Source of the DNA: Methanospirillum stamsii | Lineage (GTDB): Archaea > Halobacteriota > Methanomicrobia > Methanomicrobiales > Methanospirillaceae | Direction of reading: 5' to 3' | Length of the DNA: 64,000 bases | Assembly (NCBI RefSeq): GCF_046244385.1 | Contig: NZ_CP176366.1 | Span: 62,001-126,000 of the forward strand | Shown: positions 35,679-44,303 of the stretch, piece after piece | Layout of the letters: every line of letters begins with the position of its first letter | Position numbering within the stretch: position 1 is the first letter of the stretch | The notes under the pieces: model-generated | What the model saw: only the letters and a program-made list of their open reading frames with translations | The model's database searches: none | Told to the model about the DNA's origin: nothing | Program-made: the position numbers and the translations under genes

Positions 35679-36518
35679 ATGACTGCTGATTCTGACATAA
35701 ACTGGAATGAGATCTGGAAAAACACATTTGAAGATCACATGATCTCCCGTAGTCAGGGAGAATATGCTCTCATGTGGGATACGAAAGAGAAAGCAGAAAA
35801 ATATCTTCAGATGATGGAACAAAATCCTGACCGTGTGCAAAAAACCCTTACTCTTTTTTCTTTTTCTCCTGATTCGAGAATTCTTGATATCGGGGCTGGT
35901 CCGGGAACACTGTCAATCCCTCTGTCCGGAAAAGTAAAGCACGTAACTGCGGTCGAACCGGCCAAAGGTATGGCAGAACTGCTGAAGGAGAGATCACAAA
36001 AAGAAACACGAGGAAATATCAATATTGTTCAGAAAAGATGGGAGGATATCGATATTCAAAAAGACCTGACTCCTCCCTATGATTTGGTCATTGCCTCGTA
36101 CTCACTGGTTATGCCGGACCTGAAACAGGCCATTGAAAACATGCAAAAAGTATGTTCCGGGGAAATATGGCTGTTCTGGATGGCTGGGATGAACAGCTGG
36201 GAAAACCATATGAAAAAACTCTGGCCGGTTATCCACGGAAAAACCTTTACCTCACCACCAAAGGCAGATGTCCTGTTTAATGTGTTATACCAGATGAACA
36301 TCTATCCGAATGTATCATTCACAGAAATGGGACATGTAAAGAGTTTTTCTTCCATTGAAGAAGCAGTTGAAGAAACACGCAAGAATCTTAACTGCTCTCC
36401 GGATTATGATAACCAGATTAAGGAATTGTTACTTCCTGAACTGGTTTTACAGGATGGAAAGTACATAAACCAGGAACGATACAAGAGTGTATGCTTTTCA
36501 TGGAAAAATGAAGCATAA
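35679..36518 (+). CDS. Class I SAM-dependent methyltransferase
   Basis: A 279-residue cytoplasmic methyltransferase with SAM-binding motif ILDIGAGPGTLSIPLSG, acidic loop VTAVEPAKGMAELL and YDLVIASYSLVMPDLKQAI. The N-terminal SDINWNEIWKNTFEDHMISR may be a substrate lid. It lies 14 nt after binding-protein paralogue 5 and 40 nt before the permease, so it very likely works with the importer. The substrate cannot be deduced. Methyltransferases beside FecBCD importers are known from other anaerobes, but without a settled role. Confidence 0.88.
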   Translation: MTADSDINWNEIWKNTFEDHMISRSQGEYALMWDTKEKAEKYLQMMEQNPDRVQKTLTLFSFSPDSRILDIGAGPGTLSIPLSGKVKHVTAVEPAKGMAELLKERSQKETRGNINIVQKRWEDIDIQKDLTPPYDLVIASYSLVMPDLKQAIENMQKVCSGEIWLFWMAGMNSWENHMKKLWPVIHGKTFTSPPKADVLFNVLYQMNIYPNVSFTEMGHVKSFSSIEEAVEETRKNLNCSPDYDNQIKELLLPELVLQDGKYINQERYKSVCFSWKNEA

Positions 36519-36557
36519 ACCAATTTTTAACTGATTTTAGGAAATTTTAAGATCTCC

Positions 36558-37640
36558 ATGACATCAGAATCCACAAAGCCAGGAACCGAGGCAGATTCCA
36601 TGTATGAACTGTATGCCCAGTTCACCCGGAAGAAAATCCTTTTTATTCTTCTTCTTATAGGTATTATCATCATTCTGGTTGGTATCGCTGCTTCAACCGG
36701 ATCAGCAGATCTATCTCTCTATGAAGTCTATGCAGCTCTTGTCGGAAGATTTTTCTCATTTGGTCCGGAGAGTTCCTGGGTTGCTGATGTATGCCTCTGG
36801 AAACTTCGGTTTCCCCGGATATTCATGGCAATTTTCGCAGGGATAGCTCTTGGTACCACCGGTGTTGTCATGCAGAGTGTTTTGAAAAACCCCCTGGCAG
36901 ATCCCTATATGATGGGTATTCAATCTGCTGCAGGATTTGGTGCATCTCTTGCAATCATCTTCGGAACAGGGATTCTAGGTGGTTCATACCTGATTGCCGG
37001 AAATGCTTTTTTGTTCTCGCTTATCTCGGTAGGAATCATCATTATGCTGGCCGATATGAAAGGGGCGTCTGCTGAAACAATGATTCTGACCGGAATAGCG
37101 GTAATGTTCCTGTTCTCTGCGATGACTACCTTTATTCAGTATTTTGCCGAGGCAGAAGCGGTAAAAAGTGCGATGTTCTGGGCTGTTGGAGATCTTGGGA
37201 AAACCAGTTGGGATGATTTTTATGTGGTTATTCCCCTCGTGGCCATCTGTTTTCTCTACCTGCTCTGGAAAACCTGGGATTTAAATATCCTTGCCGCCGG
37301 AGATGAAACTGCAAAAAGTCTTGGAATTCCGGTCAGAAGAGTCAGGATATCCGTGATGGTTGTCTCTTCTCTGCTGGTTTCCGGAGTGGTCTGCTTTATC
37401 GGGGCCATCGGATTTGTAGGTCTTGTATCACCCCACATCTGCCGGATGATAATTGGAGGGAATAACCAGTATCTGCTACCGGCAGCCGGACTTATGGGAG
37501 CAATTCTCCTTATTGTATCTGATACGATTGCCCGGACCGTGATGAGTCCTGCTATTATTCCGGTCGGGGTGGTTACTGCATTCCTTGGTGTTCCGTTCTT
37601 TATCTACCTGATAATGTTCAGAAAGGGGGAATTCTGGTGA
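36558..37640 (+). CDS. FecCD-family ABC permease (importer 2)
   Basis: A 360-residue permease of the BtuC/FecCD family. Motifs: LRFPRIFMAIFAGIALGTTG, NPLADPYMMGIQSAAGFG, AAGDETAKSLGIPVRRVRIS and FVGLVSPHICRMIIGG. It differs from the 20661 permease at only scattered positions, and codon-level similarity is also high. It overlaps the ATPase by 4 nt (GTGA). Together with paralogues 3-5 it forms an importer whose cargo could be a metal chelate, heme-like or corrinoid compound. Confidence 0.94.
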   Translation: MTSESTKPGTEADSMYELYAQFTRKKILFILLLIGIIIILVGIAASTGSADLSLYEVYAALVGRFFSFGPESSWVADVCLWKLRFPRIFMAIFAGIALGTTGVVMQSVLKNPLADPYMMGIQSAAGFGASLAIIFGTGILGGSYLIAGNAFLFSLISVGIIIMLADMKGASAETMILTGIAVMFLFSAMTTFIQYFAEAEAVKSAMFWAVGDLGKTSWDDFYVVIPLVAICFLYLLWKTWDLNILAAGDETAKSLGIPVRRVRISVMVVSSLLVSGVVCFIGAIGFVGLVSPHICRMIIGGNNQYLLPAAGLMGAILLIVSDTIARTVMSPAIIPVGVVTAFLGVPFFIYLIMFRKGEFW

Positions 37641-38416
37641 CCCTCTCTTTTCATGGGATATCTCTATCTTACGGGACAAATCCGGTTCTACATGACCTCT
37701 CATTTGAATTCCAGGAAGCAGAGATTGTTGCCATTGTCGGACCGAATGGTTCTGGCAAAAGTTCCCTGGTCCGGTGCCTGAATAAACTGGTGACTCCCCA
37801 GTCGGGAGAGGTTATTGTCGGGGGAGAAAAGGTGTATGGGATGCATGCTCGGGAAGTTGCAAAAATTTTCGGGTATGTACCACAGAATTTCCAGGATATC
37901 TTTCCGGCAACGGTTATCGATACCATCCTGATGGGAAGAAAACCCTATGCTACCTGGAGATCCGGCAAAAATGATATCCTGAAAGTTACCGAAGTCATGA
38001 AACTCTTACATCTGGAAGAGTTTGCACTCAGGTATCATTCAGAACTCTCCGGCGGGCAGAGGCAGAAAGTGATGATTGCCCGGGCATTTGCACAGGAAAG
38101 TAAAGTCCTGCTCTTCGATGAACCTACATCACAACTTGATATCAAACATCAGCTCGAGATCATGGATCTGGTTAAAGAGACCGTCCGGATAAAAAAGATC
38201 CTTGCTATTCTTGTGGTTCATGACCTGAACCTTGCATCCAGGTATGCTGATCGGATAATTATGCTCCGGGACGGGAGGATTCATGCAGTCGGTGATCCGA
38301 AGAACGTGCTTACTGAAGATAATATCCGGGCAGTTTATGATGTGGAAAGTCTGGTTATGCATGACGGGGAGGTACCGTGTGTTGTTGCGAAAAAGAGGTT
38401 GCATGTTGGATCGTAG
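37637..38416 (+). CDS. FecE/BtuD-type ABC ATPase (importer 2)
   Basis: A 259-residue ABC ATPase: Walker A GPNGSGKSS, signature LSGGQRQKV, Walker B VLLFDEPTSQLD, switch VVHDLN. It starts with GTG overlapping the permease stop, and AAGGGGGAA precedes it. It is the paralogue of 21740-22513 and ends the plus-strand import array. An IS701-like element follows about 65 nt downstream. Confidence 0.94.
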   Translation: MTLSFHGISLSYGTNPVLHDLSFEFQEAEIVAIVGPNGSGKSSLVRCLNKLVTPQSGEVIVGGEKVYGMHAREVAKIFGYVPQNFQDIFPATVIDTILMGRKPYATWRSGKNDILKVTEVMKLLHLEEFALRYHSELSGGQRQKVMIARAFAQESKVLLFDEPTSQLDIKHQLEIMDLVKETVRIKKILAILVVHDLNLASRYADRIIMLRDGRIHAVGDPKNVLTEDNIRAVYDVESLVMHDGEVPCVVAKKRLHVGS

Positions 38417-38481
38417 GTTTATCAACACTCGCCAGGAAAATCATATGATTTTTGATTGAATTATCTCTACAATGTCAAGTT

Positions 38482-39993
38482 CGAACCGAGAGTTTTGTGA
38501 ATTATATCGTTTGATCTTTATATAAGTAATTACAATATATTGGCTGTGCTAACTTTGCATTCAAGAATGAGGTCGCACGACTCAGAATCGCGATAGAACA
38601 TCAAATCTCACATGTAAATGCATTCTTTAATCAGGCGTCCCTTCAGGACTGTTTTTCGACAAAAACGCACAATGGGTTTTTAATAGCGATCGATTATATG
38701 AAAGGGCTCCTAACAAGCCCTGGACGCCGTCATTTGACAGCGATATCACAAAATTGTAGTGATTTTAACAACCAAGTATTCAGCCATTTTATGGCCCAAT
38801 CTACTTGGGATCACCGTTCTCTTGTAGAATGGATTCGGAATATTGGTTGGCGACTTATTGGAAAAAATGGCGCTTTAGTCATCGATGAATGCGCAAATCC
38901 TAAATCTGGTGAGCATTCAGTAGGAGTTCAACGCCAATATTGTGGTAATCTGGGTAAAGTTGAAAACTGTCAGGTGGGCGTATTTATGGCATACGTCAAA
39001 AATGGGAGCCGATTATTACTTGATTATCGATTATACCTGCCTAAAAGTTGGACTTCTAATTCAAAGAGATGTGACTCTGCAGGAATACCTATTGAACATC
39101 GAACGTTTAAAACTAAAGCTGAGTTATCATACGAATTGATAGTTGATGCACTTCGTTCTAAAATCCCATTCAGTCATGTAAACATGGATGGATTTTATGG
39201 AAGTCAACCCTGGTTACTAACCCTATTAGAAGCGTTAGGTGTGACTTATGTTGCAGATATCGGCTCTGATGATCGTGTTTTTCTTGAGGTACCTGAATAT
39301 GGGATTCCATTAAAGTGTAACCCACGAGGGAGACCACCTAGCCAAGTAAAAGTCCTAAATACCACTCCAATCAGGGTAGATGAAATCATGAGAAAAATTA
39401 AGCGGTGGAGAATTCTACGAGTCAGGAGGGCGATGAATGGCTTTCTTGAAGTAAATTTCTACGCTCTGAAGGTCTGGAGAATCGACAAAGATATCCAGGA
39501 ACCTCTACCCGTATGGCTGTTGATTCGAAAAGAACTCGAAGAACCTAAAGTTAAGTACTCTCTCTGTAATGGAAATCACATTAATTCCTGGGATCGTTTG
39601 GTAAAGATGCAAAGTGAGAGGTATTGGGTAGAACGAACCTTTCAAGATTCAATAGCTCTCGCTGGAATGGCTGATTATCAAGTCCGAAACTGGAAGGCAT
39701 GGCATCATCATGTAGCATTAGTTCTCCTTGCGATGCTTTGGATATTGAGGGAGCAAAAGCACCTTCTTCCTGAATTTAAAGACATTACACCTCAAGACGT
39801 CGCCCGTTTTTTTTTAATTTGGATGCCTCTGAAAGAGAAGACGTCATCTACGGTTGCTGAGGTGACTGTCAAAAATAAAAATAACCGAAAAAATTCACGA
39901 AGATCTAAGATGAAACGAAAAGGGCGGCCAATTATCGAATAAAAGTTGAAACCGAGATTTGTGCGCCAACTTAAAAGATAGCTCTCGGCTTCG
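38482..39993 (+). mobile_element. IS701-like insertion sequence (ends tentative)
   Basis: An element of ~1.5 kb around a DDE transposase. Possible terminal repeats: CGAACCGAGAG at 38482-38492 and, inverted, CTCTCGGCTTCG at 39982-39993 (one-base gap). A direct near-copy of the left end (GTTGAAACCGAGATTTGTG) lies at about 39945. No convincing target duplication was found, so the ends could be off by some bases. Confidence 0.6.
38698..39942 (+). CDS. IS701-family DDE transposase
   Basis: The first ATG gives a 414-residue DDE transposase. Motifs: GALVIDECANPKSGEHSVGV (first Asp), QYCGNLGKVENCQVGV, FSHVNMDGFYGS (second Asp region) and YWVERTFQDSIALAGMADYQ (Glu region). The same frame stays open upstream to ~38532 with residues that look like the family N-terminus (NEVARLRIAIEH, then NGFLIAIDYMKGLL) but no ATG/GTG/TTG. 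The full protein therefore either starts at a rare codon such as AUU/AUA or has lost its start. Basic C-terminal tail KNKNNRKNSRRSKMKRKGRP. Confidence 0.9.
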   Translation: MKGLLTSPGRRHLTAISQNCSDFNNQVFSHFMAQSTWDHRSLVEWIRNIGWRLIGKNGALVIDECANPKSGEHSVGVQRQYCGNLGKVENCQVGVFMAYVKNGSRLLLDYRLYLPKSWTSNSKRCDSAGIPIEHRTFKTKAELSYELIVDALRSKIPFSHVNMDGFYGSQPWLLTLLEALGVTYVADIGSDDRVFLEVPEYGIPLKCNPRGRPPSQVKVLNTTPIRVDEIMRKIKRWRILRVRRAMNGFLEVNFYALKVWRIDKDIQEPLPVWLLIRKELEEPKVKYSLCNGNHINSWDRLVKMQSERYWVERTFQDSIALAGMADYQVRNWKAWHHHVALVLLAMLWILREQKHLLPEFKDITPQDVARFFLIWMPLKEKTSSTVAEVTVKNKNNRKNSRRSKMKRKGRPIIE

Positions 39994-40283
39994 TGTTATT
40001 TTTCGTTTTTATGGTATTTATCGTTGTCTTAAACATCATTATTTGCATATGATTATTTCCACTAGTCGTTTTGTATGAACATCATATGTTTTTCAAAATA
40101 TTGATCAAAATTGGAGAGGATCAAGATAACTAACCATTTAAACATGACATTGTAGAGTTATTACAAACCGATAATTGTATAGAAATCAGTGCGACAAGAA
40201 GGGGTAATGTTGTATGTGTATTGGTTTTAATATTTAATTTTGGCCTATATCACAATTCAGGTCTAAATAATCAGATATTTTTC

Positions 40284-40339
40284 GTGCATTAATCGTGCAA
40301 ATCATGCAAAAATAGTGCATTAATCGTGCAAATCATGCA
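40284..40339. repeat. 25-nt direct repeat, two copies
   Basis: A 25-nt unit beginning GTGCATTAATCGTGCAAATC occurs exactly at 40284-40308 and 40315-40339 (31-nt period). It lies in the 436-nt gene-free stretch (39943-40378) between the IS and the AlbA_2 gene. Apart from this and the IS right end, nothing was recognised in that stretch. Confidence 0.85.
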
Positions 40340-40378
40340 TTATCACACCTATTGATATCAATATATCTCACCATTCAC

Positions 40379-41713
40379 TCACTCATTCGGATTTTTAAGG
40401 AAGTATTTTGTTGCTCTTCCTTTTCCATGTCGTTCCAGAACACCCCGATCCATCAGATCTGAAAGTTCATATTTTGCAGTTCTGGAAGAAACCTCAACCA
40501 ATTTTTGATATTCACCGCTTGAAATACTTTTATGTTCTTTTACATAGAGAATTGCTCGTATTTGACGTTCATGCAAACCTATTCCAGTAAGATAGTCCAT
40601 ACTCATGGGATCTTTTCGAATGACAATGGTAAATCCGAATCCATCAGAAGAGAAAACTGGTTCTGAAAGTCCGTTACTTGTACAGGCATTAATCATTCGT
40701 TGTATTCCTGAACCATACTGTTCGACAAACCCTGCCAAATAAAACACTTTTGCCATCAGAGGATTTCTAAGAACTGAATGGGGTGATCTCTTCAGATCAT
40801 CAACACTGATTCCAGGAGGAAGACCACCCGGATTGTGCATCCACAGATGGTCATCATACACCTTGACTACGACCTGCTGACCTTTCTTAAAATAATCCCG
40901 GTGGATCAGAGCGTTGACGAGTGCCTCACGAATGGCCTCACGGGGGTAGTCCCATATCTCCTGTCGCTCCATCTGAGCACTGGTTATCTCATACCGGACA
41001 TTAATGAAATTTCGAATCGCCTCTTCCCCTTCCTGGAATTGCTGAAACAAGTTACCCTCTATCCATCGGTCACCAGTAATTATCGTCGGGTCACGAAACC
41101 TCCCAACTCTGAGCACATACTCAGAAGAATAGGAGGGTTGTCTCTTTCCAAACAGGAGATAACCGGCATTATTCAGTTTTCCATTGGTAATCAGACCTAA
41201 CCGGGTGAGAACTGCGTGAACAGGTTCAAGGTCATCCGCTGCCGACAACCGTCCGGACCTGGTTGCTAACCCCAGGAAAAGTCGTACAGTCTCCGGATCA
41301 ATATCATCAGGACTATGATTTGAGGAAAGACCATCCCAAGCGACATCTCGGATAAAAAACTGCCTTAAATCTTCTCCTTCCATGATCCTCGTTGTATTCC
41401 CTACTCGTGAATAATACCGCCCCTCATAAGCAATCGGAATCAGACTCTTTTTTACGGCAATCCGGATGACGCTCTTCCCTTCAATTTCCATACAATCAAT
41501 TGACGGATGTATCCCAAGAGAATTTACAATCGTATCTGAAAGCTCTTTAAGATCACTATTCAGGCACCTGCATCCGGTAACCTCCCCCGAATCTGAAACA
41601 CCAATCAGCACAAACCCGCCCTCCGTGTTTGAGAAGGCCGAGAATGTTTTAAACATCGCTACATTTGGCTGCTGCTTAAATTCTATCTCTCCGTTCTCTA
41701 TCCCGGATAACAT
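40379..41713 (-). CDS. AlbA_2 / divergent ATPase-domain transcriptional regulator-like protein
   Basis: A 444-residue protein with an N-terminal AlbA_2 (Schlafen-type) domain (FSAFSNTEGGFVLIGVSDSG), a central part, an HATPase_c_4-like segment (PREAIREALVNALIHRDYF, GSGIQRMINAC) and a C-terminal winged helix (VEVSSRTAKYELSDLMDRGV). This COG2865-type arrangement is frequent in archaeal accessory regions. The molecular function is unsettled; nucleic-acid binding or defence roles have been suggested for AlbA_2 proteins. It neighbours an IS, repeats and an HsdM remnant. Confidence 0.85.
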   Translation of the reverse strand: MLSGIENGEIEFKQQPNVAMFKTFSAFSNTEGGFVLIGVSDSGEVTGCRCLNSDLKELSDTIVNSLGIHPSIDCMEIEGKSVIRIAVKKSLIPIAYEGRYYSRVGNTTRIMEGEDLRQFFIRDVAWDGLSSNHSPDDIDPETVRLFLGLATRSGRLSAADDLEPVHAVLTRLGLITNGKLNNAGYLLFGKRQPSYSSEYVLRVGRFRDPTIITGDRWIEGNLFQQFQEGEEAIRNFINVRYEITSAQMERQEIWDYPREAIREALVNALIHRDYFKKGQQVVVKVYDDHLWMHNPGGLPPGISVDDLKRSPHSVLRNPLMAKVFYLAGFVEQYGSGIQRMINACTSNGLSEPVFSSDGFGFTIVIRKDPMSMDYLTGIGLHERQIRAILYVKEHKSISSGEYQKLVEVSSRTAKYELSDLMDRGVLERHGKGRATKYFLKNPNE

Positions 41714-41782
41714 CTCGCCAATAGATTGTACCCTCTCACCCTAAACCGAAAAATATATCAGCACTTAGAAATTTCTCAATCA

Positions 41783-42079
41783 TCACCAACCAATCCTCCA
41801 CATTCCGGACATTTTCCAGCAAAGGTGGGGTATATTGGTCTGAAATAACTCTAAATTTGAACGAAAGCATTTGAGGAAACCACTCAAATTTTTATATTGC
41901 AATTGGTTACCTCTTTCTTTTCGATTTCCAGGTTTTATCTCATTATGATCAGCCGGATCAATGACTCCTTTTAGAAGATTCTTCACTCCTGATTGCAGAT
42001 AATCTCGCTGATCCCCACCACAAAGTTCATCACAACCTTCACAGAGAGAGTCATTAAGTTCGGATTTTTTGATCGCCAT
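41783..42079 (-). pseudogene. Type I restriction-modification HsdM N-terminal remnant
   Basis: The first ~28 residues (MAIKKSELNDSLCEGCDELC, then GGDQRDYLQ) match the highly conserved start of HsdM proteins (MAIKKSELYSSLW.SCDELRGGMD...YKDYVL) with small deletions. The rest of the 98-codon frame does not resemble HsdM, and the SAM-binding and NPPF motifs are absent. A separate frame near its end reads FAGKCPECGGLVGDD (zinc-ribbon-like), suggesting a mosaic of decayed genes. It indicates a lost type I R-M system at this site. Confidence 0.6.
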
Positions 42080-42292
42080 AATATCAACAAAATATGAATA
42101 TAAAAGAGTTGGTTGTAATGAACCGATAACCTTTTGATTTCTTTCTTATACCTGTAAAAAATTACATTATCCATAATTACCCAGATTCTGGAAAAATTCT
42201 AACCCTGTTTCAGATATTGAAAAATTATCTCATGATCATTACATGGATAATAGTTGAAATACTATTATACGGTTGACATAAGGAAGCCAGAG

Positions 42293-43252
42293 ATGACCAT
42301 CAGACCAGACATATATTCAGAGATACAGCAGAATATCAACATCTTGCATATTGAACCTGTTCGGAAGGGATACTCTGATGATAAAAAATTTCTTCTCACG
42401 GCAAAAACCGGTGAAAGATTCCTACTTCGGATAACAGAATCTGACGATACTCAAATCCTCTCCGGAAGGAAGGAGATGTATTCACTGATGGACACACTCA
42501 CCAGGTATTCATCACTGGTTCCCCGGTCACGGGCATGTTGGATTTCTGAGGACTCTCATTCCTGCATCATGATTCATGAGTACATGGAAGGTGATGATGG
42601 AGAAGCGACACTCCACCAGTATAGTCCGGATATCCAGTATGAAATCGGATATCATGCAGGAATAGAACTAAAAAAACTCCACCATCTAGCAGCTCCGGAC
42701 ACTCTTTCTTCATGGTATGACAGAAAAAAGCAGAAACATGAACGATATTGTGATGCATGTAACCGGGAACATCTGGCACCGGAAGAGTTGGATTTGGAGC
42801 CGGTTCATAGATATATCGCCGATAACATCCACCTGATGAAAGATGTCAGCCAGACATTTCAGCATGATGATTATCATCCTGCAAACCTTATCATCAATAA
42901 TGGACAATTGACCGGAATTATCGATTTCAACCGGTATGATTGGGGAGATCCCATACACGATTTTTATAAACTGGCATTTTTTTCCCGCGAAATCAGCATT
43001 CCTTTCTCACGGGGCCAGATAGATGGTTATTTCATGGGAAATGTCCCTCCGGATTTCTGGAAAAGATATGCCCTCTATAATGCAATGAGTATCGTCCCTT
43101 CAATTGTCTGGTTCTCACGAATGGCATCCCGGAAAGAATTCGGAGAACAACTGAAAAAAGCAATAATTCTAATTAAAACCCTGATAGATGATCACAAAGG
43201 GTTTACTTCCGCGATACCATACTGGTATCATGATTTTCACATTAGTAAATAG
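42293..43252 (+). CDS. APH-family aminoglycoside/choline kinase-like phosphotransferase
   Basis: A ~319-residue kinase-like protein. The catalytic loop FQHDDYHPANLIINN fits the HxDxxxxN pattern, and GIIDFNRYDWGDP is the metal-binding Asp segment. An N-terminal nucleotide-binding lobe (RKGYSDDKKFLLTAKTGERF) is present. A TTG at 42254 is in frame, but the ATG at 42293 with GGAAG upstream is preferred. Family members phosphorylate aminoglycosides, choline, homoserine or sugars; drug resistance should not be assumed in an archaeon. Monocistronic. Confidence 0.85.
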   Translation: MTIRPDIYSEIQQNINILHIEPVRKGYSDDKKFLLTAKTGERFLLRITESDDTQILSGRKEMYSLMDTLTRYSSLVPRSRACWISEDSHSCIMIHEYMEGDDGEATLHQYSPDIQYEIGYHAGIELKKLHHLAAPDTLSSWYDRKKQKHERYCDACNREHLAPEELDLEPVHRYIADNIHLMKDVSQTFQHDDYHPANLIINNGQLTGIIDFNRYDWGDPIHDFYKLAFFSREISIPFSRGQIDGYFMGNVPPDFWKRYALYNAMSIVPSIVWFSRMASRKEFGEQLKKAIILIKTLIDDHKGFTSAIPYWYHDFHISK

Positions 43253-43479
43253 TGAGGTTGTTCAACTTCTCTTTGGAAAGAAGAAAATCCCGGAGAGGTA
43301 AAATGCTCGGACAATGACCCCTTTAATCCTCTGAAATAATAATTCTTTAACCCTACCGTTGAGCATTGCAGTCTCGTCAGGATCCCATAATCCGGATATG
43401 ATATTTTAAATTTATTTTTCGAACGAACAAAATTTCATATCTATATTCACAACAGACTTTTGAAAAGTCATTTTCATGC

Positions 43480-44271
43480 TCACTGACAACATTCATTACA
43501 ATTTTTTACCGGGCACTTCGGAACGATATATGGTCTTCCATCCTCATCTTTGATTACTGCTTCAACTCCGTAAACTTCCCGGATATTTTCAGGTGTTAAT
43601 ACCGAGAATGGATCACCTACATCAAAAATAGATCCATTTTTCATTAAAAGTATTCTGTCAGCGTACCGGGCAGCCAGGTTTAAATCATGAATTGCCATGA
43701 TTGAAGAGATTCCATTTTTATGAACCAGTGATCTCACTATTTCCATGGTCTCCAGTTGTTGCCGGACATCAAGATTTGACGTAGGTTCATCCAGTAACAG
43801 GGCATCAGTCTCCTGGGCTAATGCCCGAGCCAGTACCACTTTTTGTTGTTGTCCGCCACTCAGCTCGGTAAAATCTCTCATGGCAAGATCTTTAATTCCT
43901 ACCAATTCCAATATTTCCAAAGTTTTCTTAATATCTCCCGGACTATTCCGCCATCCACAATGCGGTCTTCTTCCCATGAGAATGGTATCAAAAACTGTAG
44001 CAGGAAAGGGATTTGTAGAGGTTTGCGGAACATATCCCAGGTTTTTTGCAATTTCCATTCTGGTCATTGTATTGATGTTGGTATCATTAAAAGTAATAAT
44101 ACCACTTTGAGGATTCAGGATTTTATTAATACACCTGATTAGTGTAGATTTTCCTGCCCCATTCGGACCTAATATACCCAGTATTTCAGATCCCTCAAGT
44201 TCTAGTGAAACCTCATCAAGGATTCTGGTACTTGAGTAACTGAATACTAAATCTTTCACTTTAAGGAACAT
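43480..44271 (-). CDS. FecE/BtuD-type ABC ATPase (importer 3) with Cys-rich tail
   Basis: A 263-residue ABC ATPase: Walker A GPNGAGKST, signature LSGGQQQKV, Walker B ALLLDEPTSNLD, H-loop AIHDLN. It ends the minus-strand locus that starts with the dockerin-tagged binding proteins and the nitrogenase-like genes. The last residues read KCPVKNCNECCQ, four cysteines not found in the paralogous ATPases here. They could bind metal or be redox-active (inference). 32 nt separate it from the permease gene upstream. Confidence 0.93.
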   Translation of the reverse strand: MFLKVKDLVFSYSSTRILDEVSLELEGSEILGILGPNGAGKSTLIRCINKILNPQSGIITFNDTNINTMTRMEIAKNLGYVPQTSTNPFPATVFDTILMGRRPHCGWRNSPGDIKKTLEILELVGIKDLAMRDFTELSGGQQQKVVLARALAQETDALLLDEPTSNLDVRQQLETMEIVRSLVHKNGISSIMAIHDLNLAARYADRILLMKNGSIFDVGDPFSVLTPENIREVYGVEAVIKDEDGRPYIVPKCPVKNCNECCQ

Positions 44272-44303
44272 TGTTTACCCTATCCATTGTTGATTCCGTT
44301 TAT

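Noticed and set aside
40284..40339. CRISPR array
   Set aside because: Only two units with a 6-nt gap; no spacers of suitable length and no cas genes.
42293..43252. Aminoglycoside resistance gene
   Set aside because: Only the general APH kinase motifs are seen; the family covers many metabolic kinases and no resistance-type features are present.
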